This document shows, piece by piece, positions 37,262-46,063 of a stretch of DNA of 64,000 nucleotides (positions are counted from its first letter, which is position 1; the number at the start of each line of letters is the position of its first letter). Position numbers and translations under genes: made by a program. The DNA lies in NCBI RefSeq assembly GCF_020181595.1, contig NZ_CP084028.1, positions 1,795,544 through 1,859,543 of the forward strand, in the 5' to 3' direction. The notes below the pieces were generated by a model. It had not been told where the DNA came from and did not search any database. It saw nothing but the letters and a program-made list of their open reading frames with translations. This DNA is from [Mycobacterium] vasticus. GTDB lineage: Bacteria; Actinomycetota; Actinomycetes; Mycobacteriales; Mycobacteriaceae.

Positions 37262-38353
37262 ATGAAGGTCGTAGTCGAGGCCGACGGCGGGTCGCGCGGC
37301 AATCCGGGGCCGGCGGGCTACGGAGCGGTGGTGTGGTCGGCGGATCGGGCAGAGGTGCTGGCCGAGGCCAACGAGTCGATCGGGGTGGCCACCAACAACG
37401 TCGCCGAATATCGCGGTCTGATAGCGGGATTGGTCGAGGCGGTCCGGCTGGGTGCCGCCGAGGTCGCGGTGTTCATGGACTCCAAGCTGGTGGTCGAACA
37501 GATGGCCGGGCGGTGGAAGGTCAAGCATCCCGACCTGATCACGTTGCACACCCAGGCTCGCGGGCTGGCCTCGCAGTTCGACCACGTTCGCTACTCCTGG
37601 ATTCCGCGGGAGAAGAACTCGCACGCGGACCGGCTGGCCAACGAGGCGATGGACGCCGCGGCAGGTAAGGAGAAACCCGCGAAGCCCGAGAAGTCTGAAA
37701 AGTCTTTGGCGCCAACGGCGCCCGGTTGGACTGGCGCGGTCGGAACGCCTACCCGGCTGTTGCTGCTGCGGCACGGGCAGACCGAACTGTCGGTGCAGCG
37801 ACGCTACTCCGGACGGGGCAACCCACAGCTGACCGACACCGGCCGGGCGCAGGCCGACGCGGCTGCACGCTACCTGGCGCAGCGCGGCGGCATCGCGGCG
37901 GTCATCAGCTCACCGTTGCAGCGGTGCCGGGAAACGGCAAGTGCGGCAGCGGAACTGCTGCGCCTGGACGTGAACGTCGATGAGGACCTGACCGAAACCG
38001 ATTTCGGGGCGTGGGAGGGCCTGACGTTCGCCGAGGCCGCCGAACGCGATCCGGAGTTGCACCGGCGCTGGTTGCGGGACACGTCCGTCGAACCTCCCGG
38101 CGGGGAGAGCTTCGACGCGGTGCAGCAGCGGGTGGTGGCTGCGCGTGACCGGATCGTCGCCGAGCACAACGGTTCCACTGTGTTGGTGGTCTCGCACGTG
38201 ACGCCGATCAAGACGATGCTTCGACTGGCGCTCGACGCCGGTCCCGCCATCCTGTACCGGCTGCACCTCGACCTGGCCTCGCTGAGCATCGCCGAGTTCT
38301 ACGGCGACGGGCCGGCGTCGGTGCGGCTGGTCAACCAGACCGCCTACCTCTAG
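37262..38353 (+). CDS. Bifunctional RNase H / histidine phosphatase (Rv2228c-like)
   Basis: 363 residues. Residues 1-135 are RNase HI: D8 in VEADGG, the glutamate in NNVAEYRG, D73 in VFMDSK and the aspartate of SHADRLAN make the metal site. After a Lys/Pro linker (about 140-160), LLLLRHGQTE at about 167-176 begins a histidine phosphatase related to CobC, with VVSHVTP holding the second histidine. In M. tuberculosis Rv2228c the two halves degrade RNA-DNA hybrids and hydrolyse alpha-ribazole phosphate. It ends just before a convergent XRE-cupin gene. Confidence 0.93.
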   Translation: MKVVVEADGGSRGNPGPAGYGAVVWSADRAEVLAEANESIGVATNNVAEYRGLIAGLVEAVRLGAAEVAVFMDSKLVVEQMAGRWKVKHPDLITLHTQARGLASQFDHVRYSWIPREKNSHADRLANEAMDAAAGKEKPAKPEKSEKSLAPTAPGWTGAVGTPTRLLLLRHGQTELSVQRRYSGRGNPQLTDTGRAQADAAARYLAQRGGIAAVISSPLQRCRETASAAAELLRLDVNVDEDLTETDFGAWEGLTFAEAAERDPELHRRWLRDTSVEPPGGESFDAVQQRVVAARDRIVAEHNGSTVLVVSHVTPIKTMLRLALDAGPAILYRLHLDLASLSIAEFYGDGPASVRLVNQTAYL

Positions 38354-38360
38354 CCCGCGC

Positions 38361-38936
38361 TCACTCGTGCAGGTGCACCCGTTCACCGCCGGCGCCGAAG
38401 ATCATGATCGCCTCGGCCGGGCCGTCGACCGCGCCGAACCAGTGCGGCGTCCAGGTGGAGAACTCGACGGCCTCGCCCGGCTCGATCAGGAAGTCCTCCT
38501 CGCCCAGCACCAATCGGAGCCGGCCGGACAGCAGGTACATCCATTCGTGGCCCTCGTGCACCGGCAGCTCCGCCGGTCGGCGGCGCCGCACACCGACCCG
38601 GATCTTGAAGGCGTGCAGGCCGCCGGCCGGGCCGTGCCGGGTCAGCGGCCAGTAGGTGATGCCGTGGCGAGTCTGGGACGCCCCCCGAACCCGCGGATCC
38701 GGCTGCTGGGGGGCGCGCAGCAGCTCATCGGTGCTGACCGAGAGCGCTTGGGCCAACCGGGGCAGGTGATCGAGCGCCAGCCGCCGCTTGCCGGATTCCA
38801 GCCGGCTCAGCGTCGACAGGTCGATGCGGGCTCGGTCGGCCACCTCCTGCAACGTCAGGCCCTGCTGGGTGCGCAACTCACGTAACCGTCGTCGCACCCG
38901 CAGCTCGACGCCGGCCTCGTCGACATTTGCCTGCAT
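38361..38936 (-). CDS. XRE-family regulator with cupin domain
   Basis: 191 residues. The N-terminal HTH (LRELRTQQGLTLQEVADRA, then LSTLSRLESGKR) spans about 17-70; the cupin barrel spans about 115-185 with HEGHEWMYLLSG and its conserved His residues. Such proteins sense a small ligand through the cupin. It lies 37 bp downstream of cysE and reads the same way, so it may be cotranscribed, but it may also regulate other targets. Effector unknown. Confidence 0.85.
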   Translation of the reverse strand: MQANVDEAGVELRVRRRLRELRTQQGLTLQEVADRARIDLSTLSRLESGKRRLALDHLPRLAQALSVSTDELLRAPQQPDPRVRGASQTRHGITYWPLTRHGPAGGLHAFKIRVGVRRRRPAELPVHEGHEWMYLLSGRLRLVLGEEDFLIEPGEAVEFSTWTPHWFGAVDGPAEAIMIFGAGGERVHLHE

Positions 38937-38973
38937 GGCAAGCCAGCTTGCCAGCTGGTTGTGGGCCGCGCAA

Positions 38974-39558
38974 TCAGATGTACATGGCAGGGTCGATATA
39001 GCTCGTCGGATCTACAAGGGGTTCGCGCTGATTCGCGTTGCGGGCGCGCACCACTGCGGGAATGCCGGTGGCGATCGAATTCGGCGGCACGTCATGGGTG
39101 ACCACCGAGTTGGCGCCCACCGCCGAATCGTCGCCGATGTGTAAGGGCCCGAGCACCTTCGCGCCGGCGCCGATGGTCACCCGATCGCCGACCGTCGGGT
39201 GGCGCTTGCCGTGGTTCAGCGAACGGCCGCCCAGCGTCACGCCGTGGTAGAGCATCACGTCATCGCCGATCTCGGTAGTCTCGCCGATCACCACGCCCAT
39301 CCCGTGGTCGATGAAGAACCGCTTGCCGATGGTCGCGCCCGGGTGGATCTCGACGCCGGTGACCAAGCGCGTCGCCTGCGACAGCAGACGAGCGGCGCCA
39401 CGCAGCGCTGGCCGGGACCAGAGCCGGTGTGCCACCCGGTGCGACCAGATGGCATGCAGACCCGAATAGACCAGTGCGTTCTCCACGTCGCCACGCGCCG
39501 CCGGATCGTGGGCCCGCGCGTTGCGCAGATCTTCGCGGACAGTCAACAGCAAGCTCAT
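38974..39558 (-). CDS. cysE: Serine O-acetyltransferase
   Basis: 194 residues, the short EpsC-type serine acetyltransferase. The left-handed beta helix built from hexapeptide repeats starts at about residue 68 ([18 protein letters not shown]); H at [15 protein letters not shown] and the HGVTLGG loop are catalytic. It makes O-acetylserine for CysK, which precedes it by 7 bp. ATG at 39558. Confidence 0.94.
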   Translation of the reverse strand: MSLLLTVREDLRNARAHDPAARGDVENALVYSGLHAIWSHRVAHRLWSRPALRGAARLLSQATRLVTGVEIHPGATIGKRFFIDHGMGVVIGETTEIGDDVMLYHGVTLGGRSLNHGKRHPTVGDRVTIGAGAKVLGPLHIGDDSAVGANSVVTHDVPPNSIATGIPAVVRARNANQREPLVDPTSYIDPAMYI

Positions 39559-39565
39559 GGTGTGA

Positions 39566-40501
39566 TTATTCCCTGATGTTCTCGAACAGCGGCGTCGAGA
39601 TGTAGCGCTCACCGAAATCCGGGGCAATCACGACGATGAGCTTGCCGGCATTCGCCGGACGTTTGGCCAATTCGATTGCGGCCCAGACATTTGCACCTGT
39701 GGAGATTCCGCCGAGGATGCCTTCCTCGGTACCGAGCGCACGCGCGACTCGCAGGGCGTCGTCGGAGGCGACATCGATGATCTCGTCGTAGACGTTGCGA
39801 TCGAGCACCTCGGGCACGAAGTTGGGCCCGAGGCCCTGCAGCCCGTGCGGCCCGGGTTTGCCGCCGTTGAGAATGGCGGAGTCCTTCGGTTCGACGCCGA
39901 CGATGCCCACGCCCGGCTTGCGGGCCTTGAGTCCGTGACCCACCCCGGTCAGCGTTCCGCCGGTGCCGATCCCGGCGACGAAGAAGTCGACGGCGCCGGC
40001 GGTGTCCGACCAGATCTCCTCGGCCGTCGTCGTCGCATGGATCTGCGGATTGGCGGGGTTGGCGAACTGATCGGCCGCGACGGCGTTGCGGGTTTCGGCG
40101 ATGATCGCCTTGGCCTTGGCCACCGCACCCGACATGCCCTCGGCACCGGGCGTCAACACGATCTCGGCGCCGAAGGCCCGCAGCATCACCCGGCGCTCGG
40201 TGGACATGGTGTCGGGCATGGTGAGGATGACCTTGTAGCCACGTGCGGCACCCACCATCGCCAGCGCGATACCGGTGTTGCCGCTGGTCGCCTCGACGAT
40301 CGTCCCGCCGGGCCGCAGTTCGCCGGATTGCTCGGCGGCGTCGATGATGGCCACCCCGATGCGGTCCTTGACACTGTTGGCCGGGTTGTAGAACTCGAGC
40401 TTGACCACCACCTCGGCGCCGAGGCCGTCGGTCAACCGGTTGAGCCGGACGAGCGGCGTGTGCCCGACCAGCTCGGTGACGTTGTCGTAGATCCTGTGCA
40501 T
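39566..40501 (-). CDS. cysK: Cysteine synthase A
   Basis: 311-residue PLP enzyme. K45 in NSVKDR is the Schiff-base lysine, TSGNTG (72-77) binds substrate carboxylate, and GTGGTLTG clamps the PLP phosphate. It converts O-acetylserine and sulfide to cysteine. CysK-CysE is an operon. The 205-bp upstream region to the divergent flavoprotein holds both promoters. In M. tuberculosis the cysK1-cysE pair is near Rv2334, not here. Confidence 0.93.
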   Translation of the reverse strand: MHRIYDNVTELVGHTPLVRLNRLTDGLGAEVVVKLEFYNPANSVKDRIGVAIIDAAEQSGELRPGGTIVEATSGNTGIALAMVGAARGYKVILTMPDTMSTERRVMLRAFGAEIVLTPGAEGMSGAVAKAKAIIAETRNAVAADQFANPANPQIHATTTAEEIWSDTAGAVDFFVAGIGTGGTLTGVGHGLKARKPGVGIVGVEPKDSAILNGGKPGPHGLQGLGPNFVPEVLDRNVYDEIIDVASDDALRVARALGTEEGILGGISTGANVWAAIELAKRPANAGKLIVVIAPDFGERYISTPLFENIRE

Positions 40502-40706
40502 TAGGAGCCCTTATCTCTTGCTGCTCGTCCAGGGGTACGCGCTGCACCGGGTGGATCGCCCCGCCCCCGATGTTATGCGCCGCCCTCCGCGATGCGTCGC
40601 ACAGCCCGGAGGAACTCGAAGCCGACCGTGACCCGAGCAAGCGCCGGCCCGTCTCGAAATTTGCCAGTATGGCAAAGGAGCTTGCCGAATTCTGGACGGG
40701 GACCGC

Positions 40707-41669
40707 ATGCTCGGGTGCATGACCGACAGCTGGGATTGCATCGTGGTGGGTGGCGGAGCGGCCGGGCTCAGCGCCGGTTTGGTGTTGGGCCGGGCGCGAC
40801 GCAAGACTCTGCTGATCGACGCGGGGGAGCAGAGCAATCTGGCCGCGCACGGCATCGGCGGCCTGCTGGGCCACGACGGTCGCCCGCCGGAGGAGTTGTA
40901 CGCGCGCGGCCGGGGTGAGCTCGCGACCTACGGCGTCGCGATTCGCAGCGGCGCGGTGTCCGATATCGGGCGGGCGGACGAGGATTTCGTCGTGCACCTG
41001 ACCGACGGAACCGCCGAGCGGACCCGCCGGGTGTTGCTGGCCACCGGGATGACCTATTCGCCGCCGGATCTGCCCGGCGCCGACAAACTATGGGGGCATT
41101 CGGTTTTCCACTGCCCGTTCTGCCACGGCTGGGAGGTTGCCGATCAACCGCTGGCGGTGTTGGGGCGCGGCGACCGAGCCCTGCACCAGGCGCTGCTGCT
41201 GCGGTGCTGGAGTGCGGACATCGTGGTGCTCACCGACGGTCCCGCAGAATTCGACGACGCCGACTTTGCCCGGTTGGCCGGTGCCGGCATCAGGGTCGAC
41301 GAGCGGACGGTCACCGGGCTGGACGGCGCCGACGGTCAGCTGGCGGCGGTGGTGTTCGCCGACGGCAGCCGGCTGCCGCGGCGCGGACTGCTGGCCGGTG
41401 TCACCATGGGGCAGCGTGACCGGCTGGCCGAGCGGCTCGGCGTCGCCGCGGCGGCGCCCACCCCGGTCGCCGAAGACCCCGTGGGCGTCGATCCGCTATG
41501 CCGGACCTCGATTCCCGGGGTGTTCGCCGCCGGGGACATCACCGGGGAGATGCCGCAGGTCGCCGCGGCGATCGCGGCGGGTTCGCGGGCCGCGGCGGCA
41601 GTGGTGCAGAGCCTGGCGGCCCAGGACTACGGCCTGCCGCTGCCCGAGAACGGAGGCGCGGCGCGATGA
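40707..41669 (+). CDS. Thioredoxin reductase-like NAD(P)/FAD oxidoreductase
   Basis: 320 residues. VVGGGAAGLSA binds FAD and CPFC at about 135-138 (in HCPFCHGWE) is the redox-active pair; a C-terminal FAAGDITGEMPQ closes the FAD site. The NAD(P) motif is reduced (AVLGRGDRAL rather than GxGxxA), so nucleotide preference is unclear. The start is ATG 40707, with GGACGGGG upstream, or ATG 40719. It overlaps the methyltransferase by 4 bp. It may reduce a small thiol or a dedicated protein; it lies divergent to cysK-cysE. Confidence 0.82.
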   Translation: MLGCMTDSWDCIVVGGGAAGLSAGLVLGRARRKTLLIDAGEQSNLAAHGIGGLLGHDGRPPEELYARGRGELATYGVAIRSGAVSDIGRADEDFVVHLTDGTAERTRRVLLATGMTYSPPDLPGADKLWGHSVFHCPFCHGWEVADQPLAVLGRGDRALHQALLLRCWSADIVVLTDGPAEFDDADFARLAGAGIRVDERTVTGLDGADGQLAAVVFADGSRLPRRGLLAGVTMGQRDRLAERLGVAAAAPTPVAEDPVGVDPLCRTSIPGVFAAGDITGEMPQVAAAIAAGSRAAAAVVQSLAAQDYGLPLPENGGAAR

Positions 41670-42313
41670 CCGGGTCGTTGCGGGACGCGCGAGAGTTCTG
41701 GGATGAGTTCTACGCCGGTGACCGGCGGGTATGGAGCGGGAAAGTGAACCTCCACCTCGCCGACGTCGCCGCTGACCTCGCTCCGGGCCGCGCCCTGGAC
41801 CTGGGCTGCGGTGAGGGCGCGGACGCCATCTGGCTGGCCGAAGACGGCTGGCAGGTGGTCGCGGTCGACGTCTCTGCCAACGCGTTGGAACGCGCCCGCG
41901 TCGGCGCGCAGCACGCCGGTGTGGCCACCCGCATCCGTTTCGAGCAACACGACCTGTCCACCAGCTTCCCGGAGGGCCGCTTCGATCTGGTGTCGGCGCA
42001 GTTCCTGCACTCTCCGGCGAAGCTGGACCGCGAAACGGTGCTGCGGCGGGCTGCCGGCGCGGTCGCGGCGGGCGGGCGACTGCTCATCGTCGACCACGCC
42101 GCCGCACCGCCGTGGGTCGGCGACCACGACCACGAGCATCACTTCGACACGATCGACGAGGTGCTGGCCGGCCTGCGGCTCGAAGACGCGCAGTGGGAAC
42201 GGTTGCGCGCCGGGGCCGTCGAGCGCGACACCGTCGGACCCGAAGGTCAGGCCGCCACCCTGACCGACAACGTGATCCTGCTGCGCCGGCTGGATGGTCA
42301 CGCAGCATCGTGA
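41666..42313 (+). CDS. Class I SAM-dependent methyltransferase
   Basis: 215 residues. ALDLGCGEGADAIWLAEDGW is SAM motif I and AVDVSANAL motif II; YAGDRRVWSGKVN at the N-terminus is seen in TehB-like and thiol methyltransferases. It overlaps the TrxR-like gene in ATGA, so the two are made together, possibly for a thiol, selenium or tellurium compound; the substrate is inferred only from context. The 3' end overlaps a convergent oxygenase by 16 bp. Confidence 0.83.
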   Translation: MTGSLRDAREFWDEFYAGDRRVWSGKVNLHLADVAADLAPGRALDLGCGEGADAIWLAEDGWQVVAVDVSANALERARVGAQHAGVATRIRFEQHDLSTSFPEGRFDLVSAQFLHSPAKLDRETVLRRAAGAVAAGGRLLIVDHAAAPPWVGDHDHEHHFDTIDEVLAGLRLEDAQWERLRAGAVERDTVGPEGQAATLTDNVILLRRLDGHAAS

Positions 42314-43023
42314 AAGATCAGCCCCAGCGTGTAGCGCTCGCCGGAGCGGATGGCCGACACGCCGTGCCGCACCGGAGCCGTCGACCAGCCTCGGGTCGAA
42401 CGCACCGGCCGGTCCCGGGTGGTGAACACATAACCGTGCCCCTGCGGCAACTGCGTTGCGGTGCCCCGCGATTGGGCGCGCGGCCGCTGTTCGACCAACA
42501 AGAACTCACCGCCGGTGTAGTCGGTGGCCGGGTCGCTCAGGTTGATCACCACCTGCAGCGGAAACACCAACTCGCCGTAGAGGTCCCGGTGCAGTGCGTT
42601 CCAGTCGCCGGGGCCGTAGCGCAACATCAGCGCGGTCGGTTTGGTCTGACCGGCGCGGTGGCAGTGATCGAGCCAGTCCTCGAAGTCGTCCGGCCAGGGC
42701 GCATCTCGGCCTTGGCGGGCCGCCCAGTCCCGGGCGATCGGCAGCAGGTGGGGGTACAGGGCCCGTTTGAGCGGGTCGACGGGATTCGGCGCCGGGGCCG
42801 CGAAGTACCGGTACTGCCCGGAGCCGTAGCGGTGACGTCGCATGTCGACGGTGGCGCGGAAGCGCTCGTCGTGCTCGTAGACCCGCCGCAGCTTCGCCGC
42901 CTCCGAGGCCGTCAGCAGCCGGGGCAGCGGTGCGCCGCCGCACTCGTCGAGTTCGGCGGTGATCGCGTCCCAGTCGCCGGCGTCCACCCGCCGCTGCCAC
43001 CGTGTTGTCGAAAGTGCGCCCAC
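42298..43023 (-). CDS. 2OG-Fe(II) oxygenase
   Basis: 241 residues. The double-stranded beta helix has an iron-binding HxD at about 145-147 (NALHRDLYG) and a distal His at about 218 (APVRHGV), with Arg in RSGERYTLG binding 2-oxoglutarate. It resembles prolyl-4-hydroxylase-type or YbiX-type enzymes. The target is unknown. It ends convergent to the methyltransferase and its start lies about 50 bp from rnpB. Confidence 0.82.
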   Translation of the reverse strand: MGALSTTRWQRRVDAGDWDAITAELDECGGAPLPRLLTASEAAKLRRVYEHDERFRATVDMRRHRYGSGQYRYFAAPAPNPVDPLKRALYPHLLPIARDWAARQGRDAPWPDDFEDWLDHCHRAGQTKPTALMLRYGPGDWNALHRDLYGELVFPLQVVINLSDPATDYTGGEFLLVEQRPRAQSRGTATQLPQGHGYVFTTRDRPVRSTRGWSTAPVRHGVSAIRSGERYTLGLIFHDAA

Positions 43024-43076
43024 GGCGCCATCATGCCGGTTGGCCTGCGCCGACGCTTGCCGGTACGGTGATCAGC

Positions 43077-43470
<394 letters not shown>

Positions 43471-43474
43471 CTAC

Positions 43475-43495
43475 ACCGCCCGATTCATGGGCGGT
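43475..43495 (+). terminator. Hairpin after rnpB
   Basis: ACCGCCC, GATTCAT, GGGCGGT makes a perfect 7-bp stem with a 7-nt loop, five bases beyond the P1 helix. There is no U tract, as is common in mycobacteria. It overlaps the MIRU-like repeat copy. Confidence 0.6.
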
Positions 43496-43537
43496 CCCAG
43501 TTGCGGCTCTCCTCCGTCGAGCCTTACTGAACCGCCC
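43484..43537 (-). repeat. MIRU-like element overlapping CYTH-CHAD stop
   Basis: Read on the minus strand, the element matches the 57-bp unit in the thioesterase gene at about 46 of 54 positions, including GGCGGTTCAG, CTCGACGGAGGAGAG and CTGGGACCGCC. It carries the CYTH-CHAD stop codon (TAA within TTCAGTAA) and an SD-like GGAGGAG followed by an ATG. These are hallmarks of mycobacterial interspersed repetitive units. Confidence 0.6.
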
Positions 43538-44942
43538 GATTCAGCTTGCGCAGCGCGGGCCGCAGCGCCGCCCGGCTCTGCGCGGCGAGGTCGGCCTCGC
43601 GGGCATACAGCAGCCCGTAGGTGAAGGTGTCCTGGCCGGCGGCCGCCGCGATATCGGCCTGCTGAACCAGATGCGCCCGGCTCACCACACTGTCCTGATG
43701 GTCGCCGAGCAGGGTCTGAATCGTCTTCGCTCGCTTGGCGATCTTCTTCTCATTGGCTGCTGCGGCGGCGTAGCGCAGCCGCTTGGCGGCCTTGCGGATC
43801 CGGTGCAGTGCCGCGTCGTGGTCGGCAGCCGTCTTGGCGGCCTTCACCGCCTTGCGAAGCCGCCGGTAGGCGATGTCCACGGTGGCGTACCGCTCGGCGG
43901 CCGGTGCGCTGACCAGGTCGTCGAGGCCGTCGAGCAGCCGGAAGTACCGCGGCGAACGCATCGCGGCCAGGCTGCGCCGCCGTCCCGACTGGTAGCGGCG
44001 CAGCGAGCCGTCGACCAGCCGTTCGCCCACCGGCCCGCGGACCAGCTCTGGCGACAGCTCGTCGAGCGCCTGCTGATAGCGCTGGGCCAGGACCTCGGCG
44101 TCGCGGGCGCCTCCCAGCACCGCACCCAGTTCCTGCAGTTCGCCGAGCAGCGGGGCGTGGGCCGCCTCCTCGCCGTGCAACAGGCTGCGAATCCGTCGGA
44201 TCGTCACCCGCATCTGATGAACCGCGTCGTCGGCGTTGGCGCGCACCGCGCGATCGGCGACCAGCAGTTGCTCGATCTGCTCGGCCAGTGCCCGATGCAG
44301 GAGGTCGCTCGGGTGGGCGACCACCGACGGCGTGCCGAGCACCCTGGCCAGTTTGGAGCCGTATCCGGCCGGCCTGGCACCGGTGTCGAGCAGCCGATTG
44401 CTCAGCCGTTCCAGCAGCTCGAGGTCCCCGCTGCCCAGTTCCAGTTCCCACTCCCGCCAGTGCTGTTCGGCTCGTTCGTGCTCGGCGCCTTCGGTCGACG
44501 CGATGACCTGGTCGTCGCAGAACTCGGCCAGCACCTCACCTCGATCGTCGCGCAGCACCACGACGCTGCGAGCGGTACCGATTTGGGCGACCGGTGCCAG
44601 CGGCCGATCCCTGACGATCGCCATCACCACGTCGAGCAGCTCGTCCGGAACCTCCGGGCTCAGGGGTGCGCGCACCTCGGTGCGGGTCGCCGGCCCGGCC
44701 GGAAGTTTGAGGTGCCAGCCGGCGTCGGGACCGCCGGTGCGCCGGCGCAACGTGATCCGTCGTGCCGCCAGGTCGTGGCCGGGCGTATCGAAGTACACGG
44801 CCGCAAGTGCCTGTGCCGGCAACTGCTCGACTCGGGCGACCCCGGCGATGCCGTCGAAGGACGGCGAGATCGCCGACGCGTCAACGTCGAACTTGCGTTC
44901 CACCTCGCGAAACCGAGAGGTGCTCGGGTCGGTTGCAGGCAC
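43524..44942 (-). CDS. CYTH and CHAD domain protein (Rv2226-like)
   Basis: 472 residues. The CYTH domain (about 10-200) begins with EVERKFDV, where the ExExK acids bind metal and triphosphate. The CHAD helical domain (about 215-460) has the conserved basic and His residues (for example VHQMRVTIRRIRS, then LRKAVKAAK) that bind polyphosphate. The protein may be a polyphosphate-binding triphosphatase. Its stop lies in a MIRU-like element near rnpB. Confidence 0.88.
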   Translation of the reverse strand: MPATDPSTSRFREVERKFDVDASAISPSFDGIAGVARVEQLPAQALAAVYFDTPGHDLAARRITLRRRTGGPDAGWHLKLPAGPATRTEVRAPLSPEVPDELLDVVMAIVRDRPLAPVAQIGTARSVVVLRDDRGEVLAEFCDDQVIASTEGAEHERAEQHWREWELELGSGDLELLERLSNRLLDTGARPAGYGSKLARVLGTPSVVAHPSDLLHRALAEQIEQLLVADRAVRANADDAVHQMRVTIRRIRSLLHGEEAAHAPLLGELQELGAVLGGARDAEVLAQRYQQALDELSPELVRGPVGERLVDGSLRRYQSGRRRSLAAMRSPRYFRLLDGLDDLVSAPAAERYATVDIAYRRLRKAVKAAKTAADHDAALHRIRKAAKRLRYAAAAANEKKIAKRAKTIQTLLGDHQDSVVSRAHLVQQADIAAAAGQDTFTYGLLYAREADLAAQSRAALRPALRKLNRAVQ

Positions 44943-44959
44943 GGGCCCAGCCTGTCATA

Positions 44960-44974
44960 TCCGGGCCGCCCGGA
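44960..44974. terminator. GC hairpin between panB and CYTH-CHAD genes
   Basis: TCCGGGCCGCCCGGA is a perfect palindrome (6-bp stem, 3-nt loop) in the 72-bp gap downstream of panB. It could end the panB transcript, although the next gene reads the same way. Confidence 0.4.
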
Positions 44975-45014
44975 CACTGCGTTGCGAAAGCAGTCGCAGC
45001 AAAAAGCAGCCGTT

Positions 45015-45854
45015 CTAGAAGCAGTGCTCTTCGGCCGGGAAGGTTCCGGCCGCCACGTCGGCGGCGTAGTTCGTTGCCGCGCGGTGCAATTCGCCGCCCA
45101 CGTCCCCGAAGCGCTTGACGAACCGGGCGGTCTTGCCGCTGGTCATCCCGGCCATGTCCTGCCACACCAGAACCTGTGCGTCGCAGTTGGGTCCGGCGCC
45201 GATCCCGACGGTGGGGATGGTCAGTTTGCCGGTGATCTGGGTGGCCAGCTCCGCGGGCACCATCTCCATCACGACCGCGAACGCGCCCGCCTCGGCCACC
45301 GCGATCGCATCGTGGATGGTCTGCTCGGCGGCGTCGCCGCGGCCCTGCACCCGGAACCCGCCCAGGGTGTTGACGCTCTGCGGGGTGAAACCGATGTGTG
45401 CCATCACCGGGATACCGGCCGCCGACAGCGTCGCGATCTGGTCGGCCACCCGCTCGCCGCCCTCCAACTTGACCGCGTGGGCGCCGCCTTCCTTCATGAA
45501 CCGGGTGGCCGTCGCCAGCGCCGCCGCCGGCCCGCCCTCATAGGAGCCGAACGGCAGGTCGGCGATCACCAGCGCGTGCGGGGCGCCGCGCACCACCGCG
45601 CGGACCAGCGGGATCAGCTCGTCGATGGTGATCGGCACGGTGCTGTCGTAGCCGTAGACCACGTTGGCGGCCGAGTCGCCGACCAGCAGCACCGGGATAC
45701 CGGCATCGTCGAAGATCCGAGCGGTGGAGTAGTCGTAGGCCGTCAGCATCGACCACTTTCGGCCCTCGCCCTTCATCTGCTGCAGATGATGGACGCGGGT
45801 CTGCGGTGCGACACGGGTTATTGCGGTTGAGGAACCATAGAGCTGCTCAGACAT
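45015..45854 (-). CDS. panB: 3-methyl-2-oxobutanoate hydroxymethyltransferase
   Basis: 279-residue TIM barrel. The conserved magnesium and substrate residues are in [13 protein letters not shown] and [20 protein letters not shown] and [12 protein letters not shown] are family motifs. It makes ketopantoate for pantothenate and CoA synthesis using methylenetetrahydrofolate. The ATG at 45854 starts MSEQLYG. It is divergent from hip1. Confidence 0.95.
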   Translation of the reverse strand: MSEQLYGSSTAITRVAPQTRVHHLQQMKGEGRKWSMLTAYDYSTARIFDDAGIPVLLVGDSAANVVYGYDSTVPITIDELIPLVRAVVRGAPHALVIADLPFGSYEGGPAAALATATRFMKEGGAHAVKLEGGERVADQIATLSAAGIPVMAHIGFTPQSVNTLGGFRVQGRGDAAEQTIHDAIAVAEAGAFAVVMEMVPAELATQITGKLTIPTVGIGAGPNCDAQVLVWQDMAGMTSGKTARFVKRFGDVGGELHRAATNYAADVAAGTFPAEEHCF

Positions 45855-46029
45855 CGGTGTCCCTTGATGGTCGGGTCGATCCTCGAAGCCCAAGACGGGT
45901 CTCCGGGTCGTCTGACACAGCCAGTGTGCCACCCGCGATGACGCAGGTGAACCAGCTGGGGGAGTGGATTTCCTCACACCGGGCCGGCCGACCCGAACTG
46001 CTGAGCGCCCCGCTGTCCGGTCGTCGGTG

Positions 46030-46063
46030 CCTGTGCATGGCACCATGTGGTGTCATGCACAGG
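46030..46063. promoter_or_regulatory. 34-bp near-perfect palindrome at the hip1 start
   Basis: Outer arms CCTGTGCATG and CATGCACAGG are perfect; the centre CACCA and TGGTG also pair. About 30 of 34 positions are symmetric. The right arm contains the predicted hip1 ATG at 46055. It could be an operator for the panB/hip1 divergent promoter or, in RNA, a hairpin that hides the start codon. Confidence 0.5.

Noticed and set aside
37262..38353. RNase H/phosphatase fusion as a new protein
   Set aside because: The same fusion is known as Rv2228c in M. tuberculosis.
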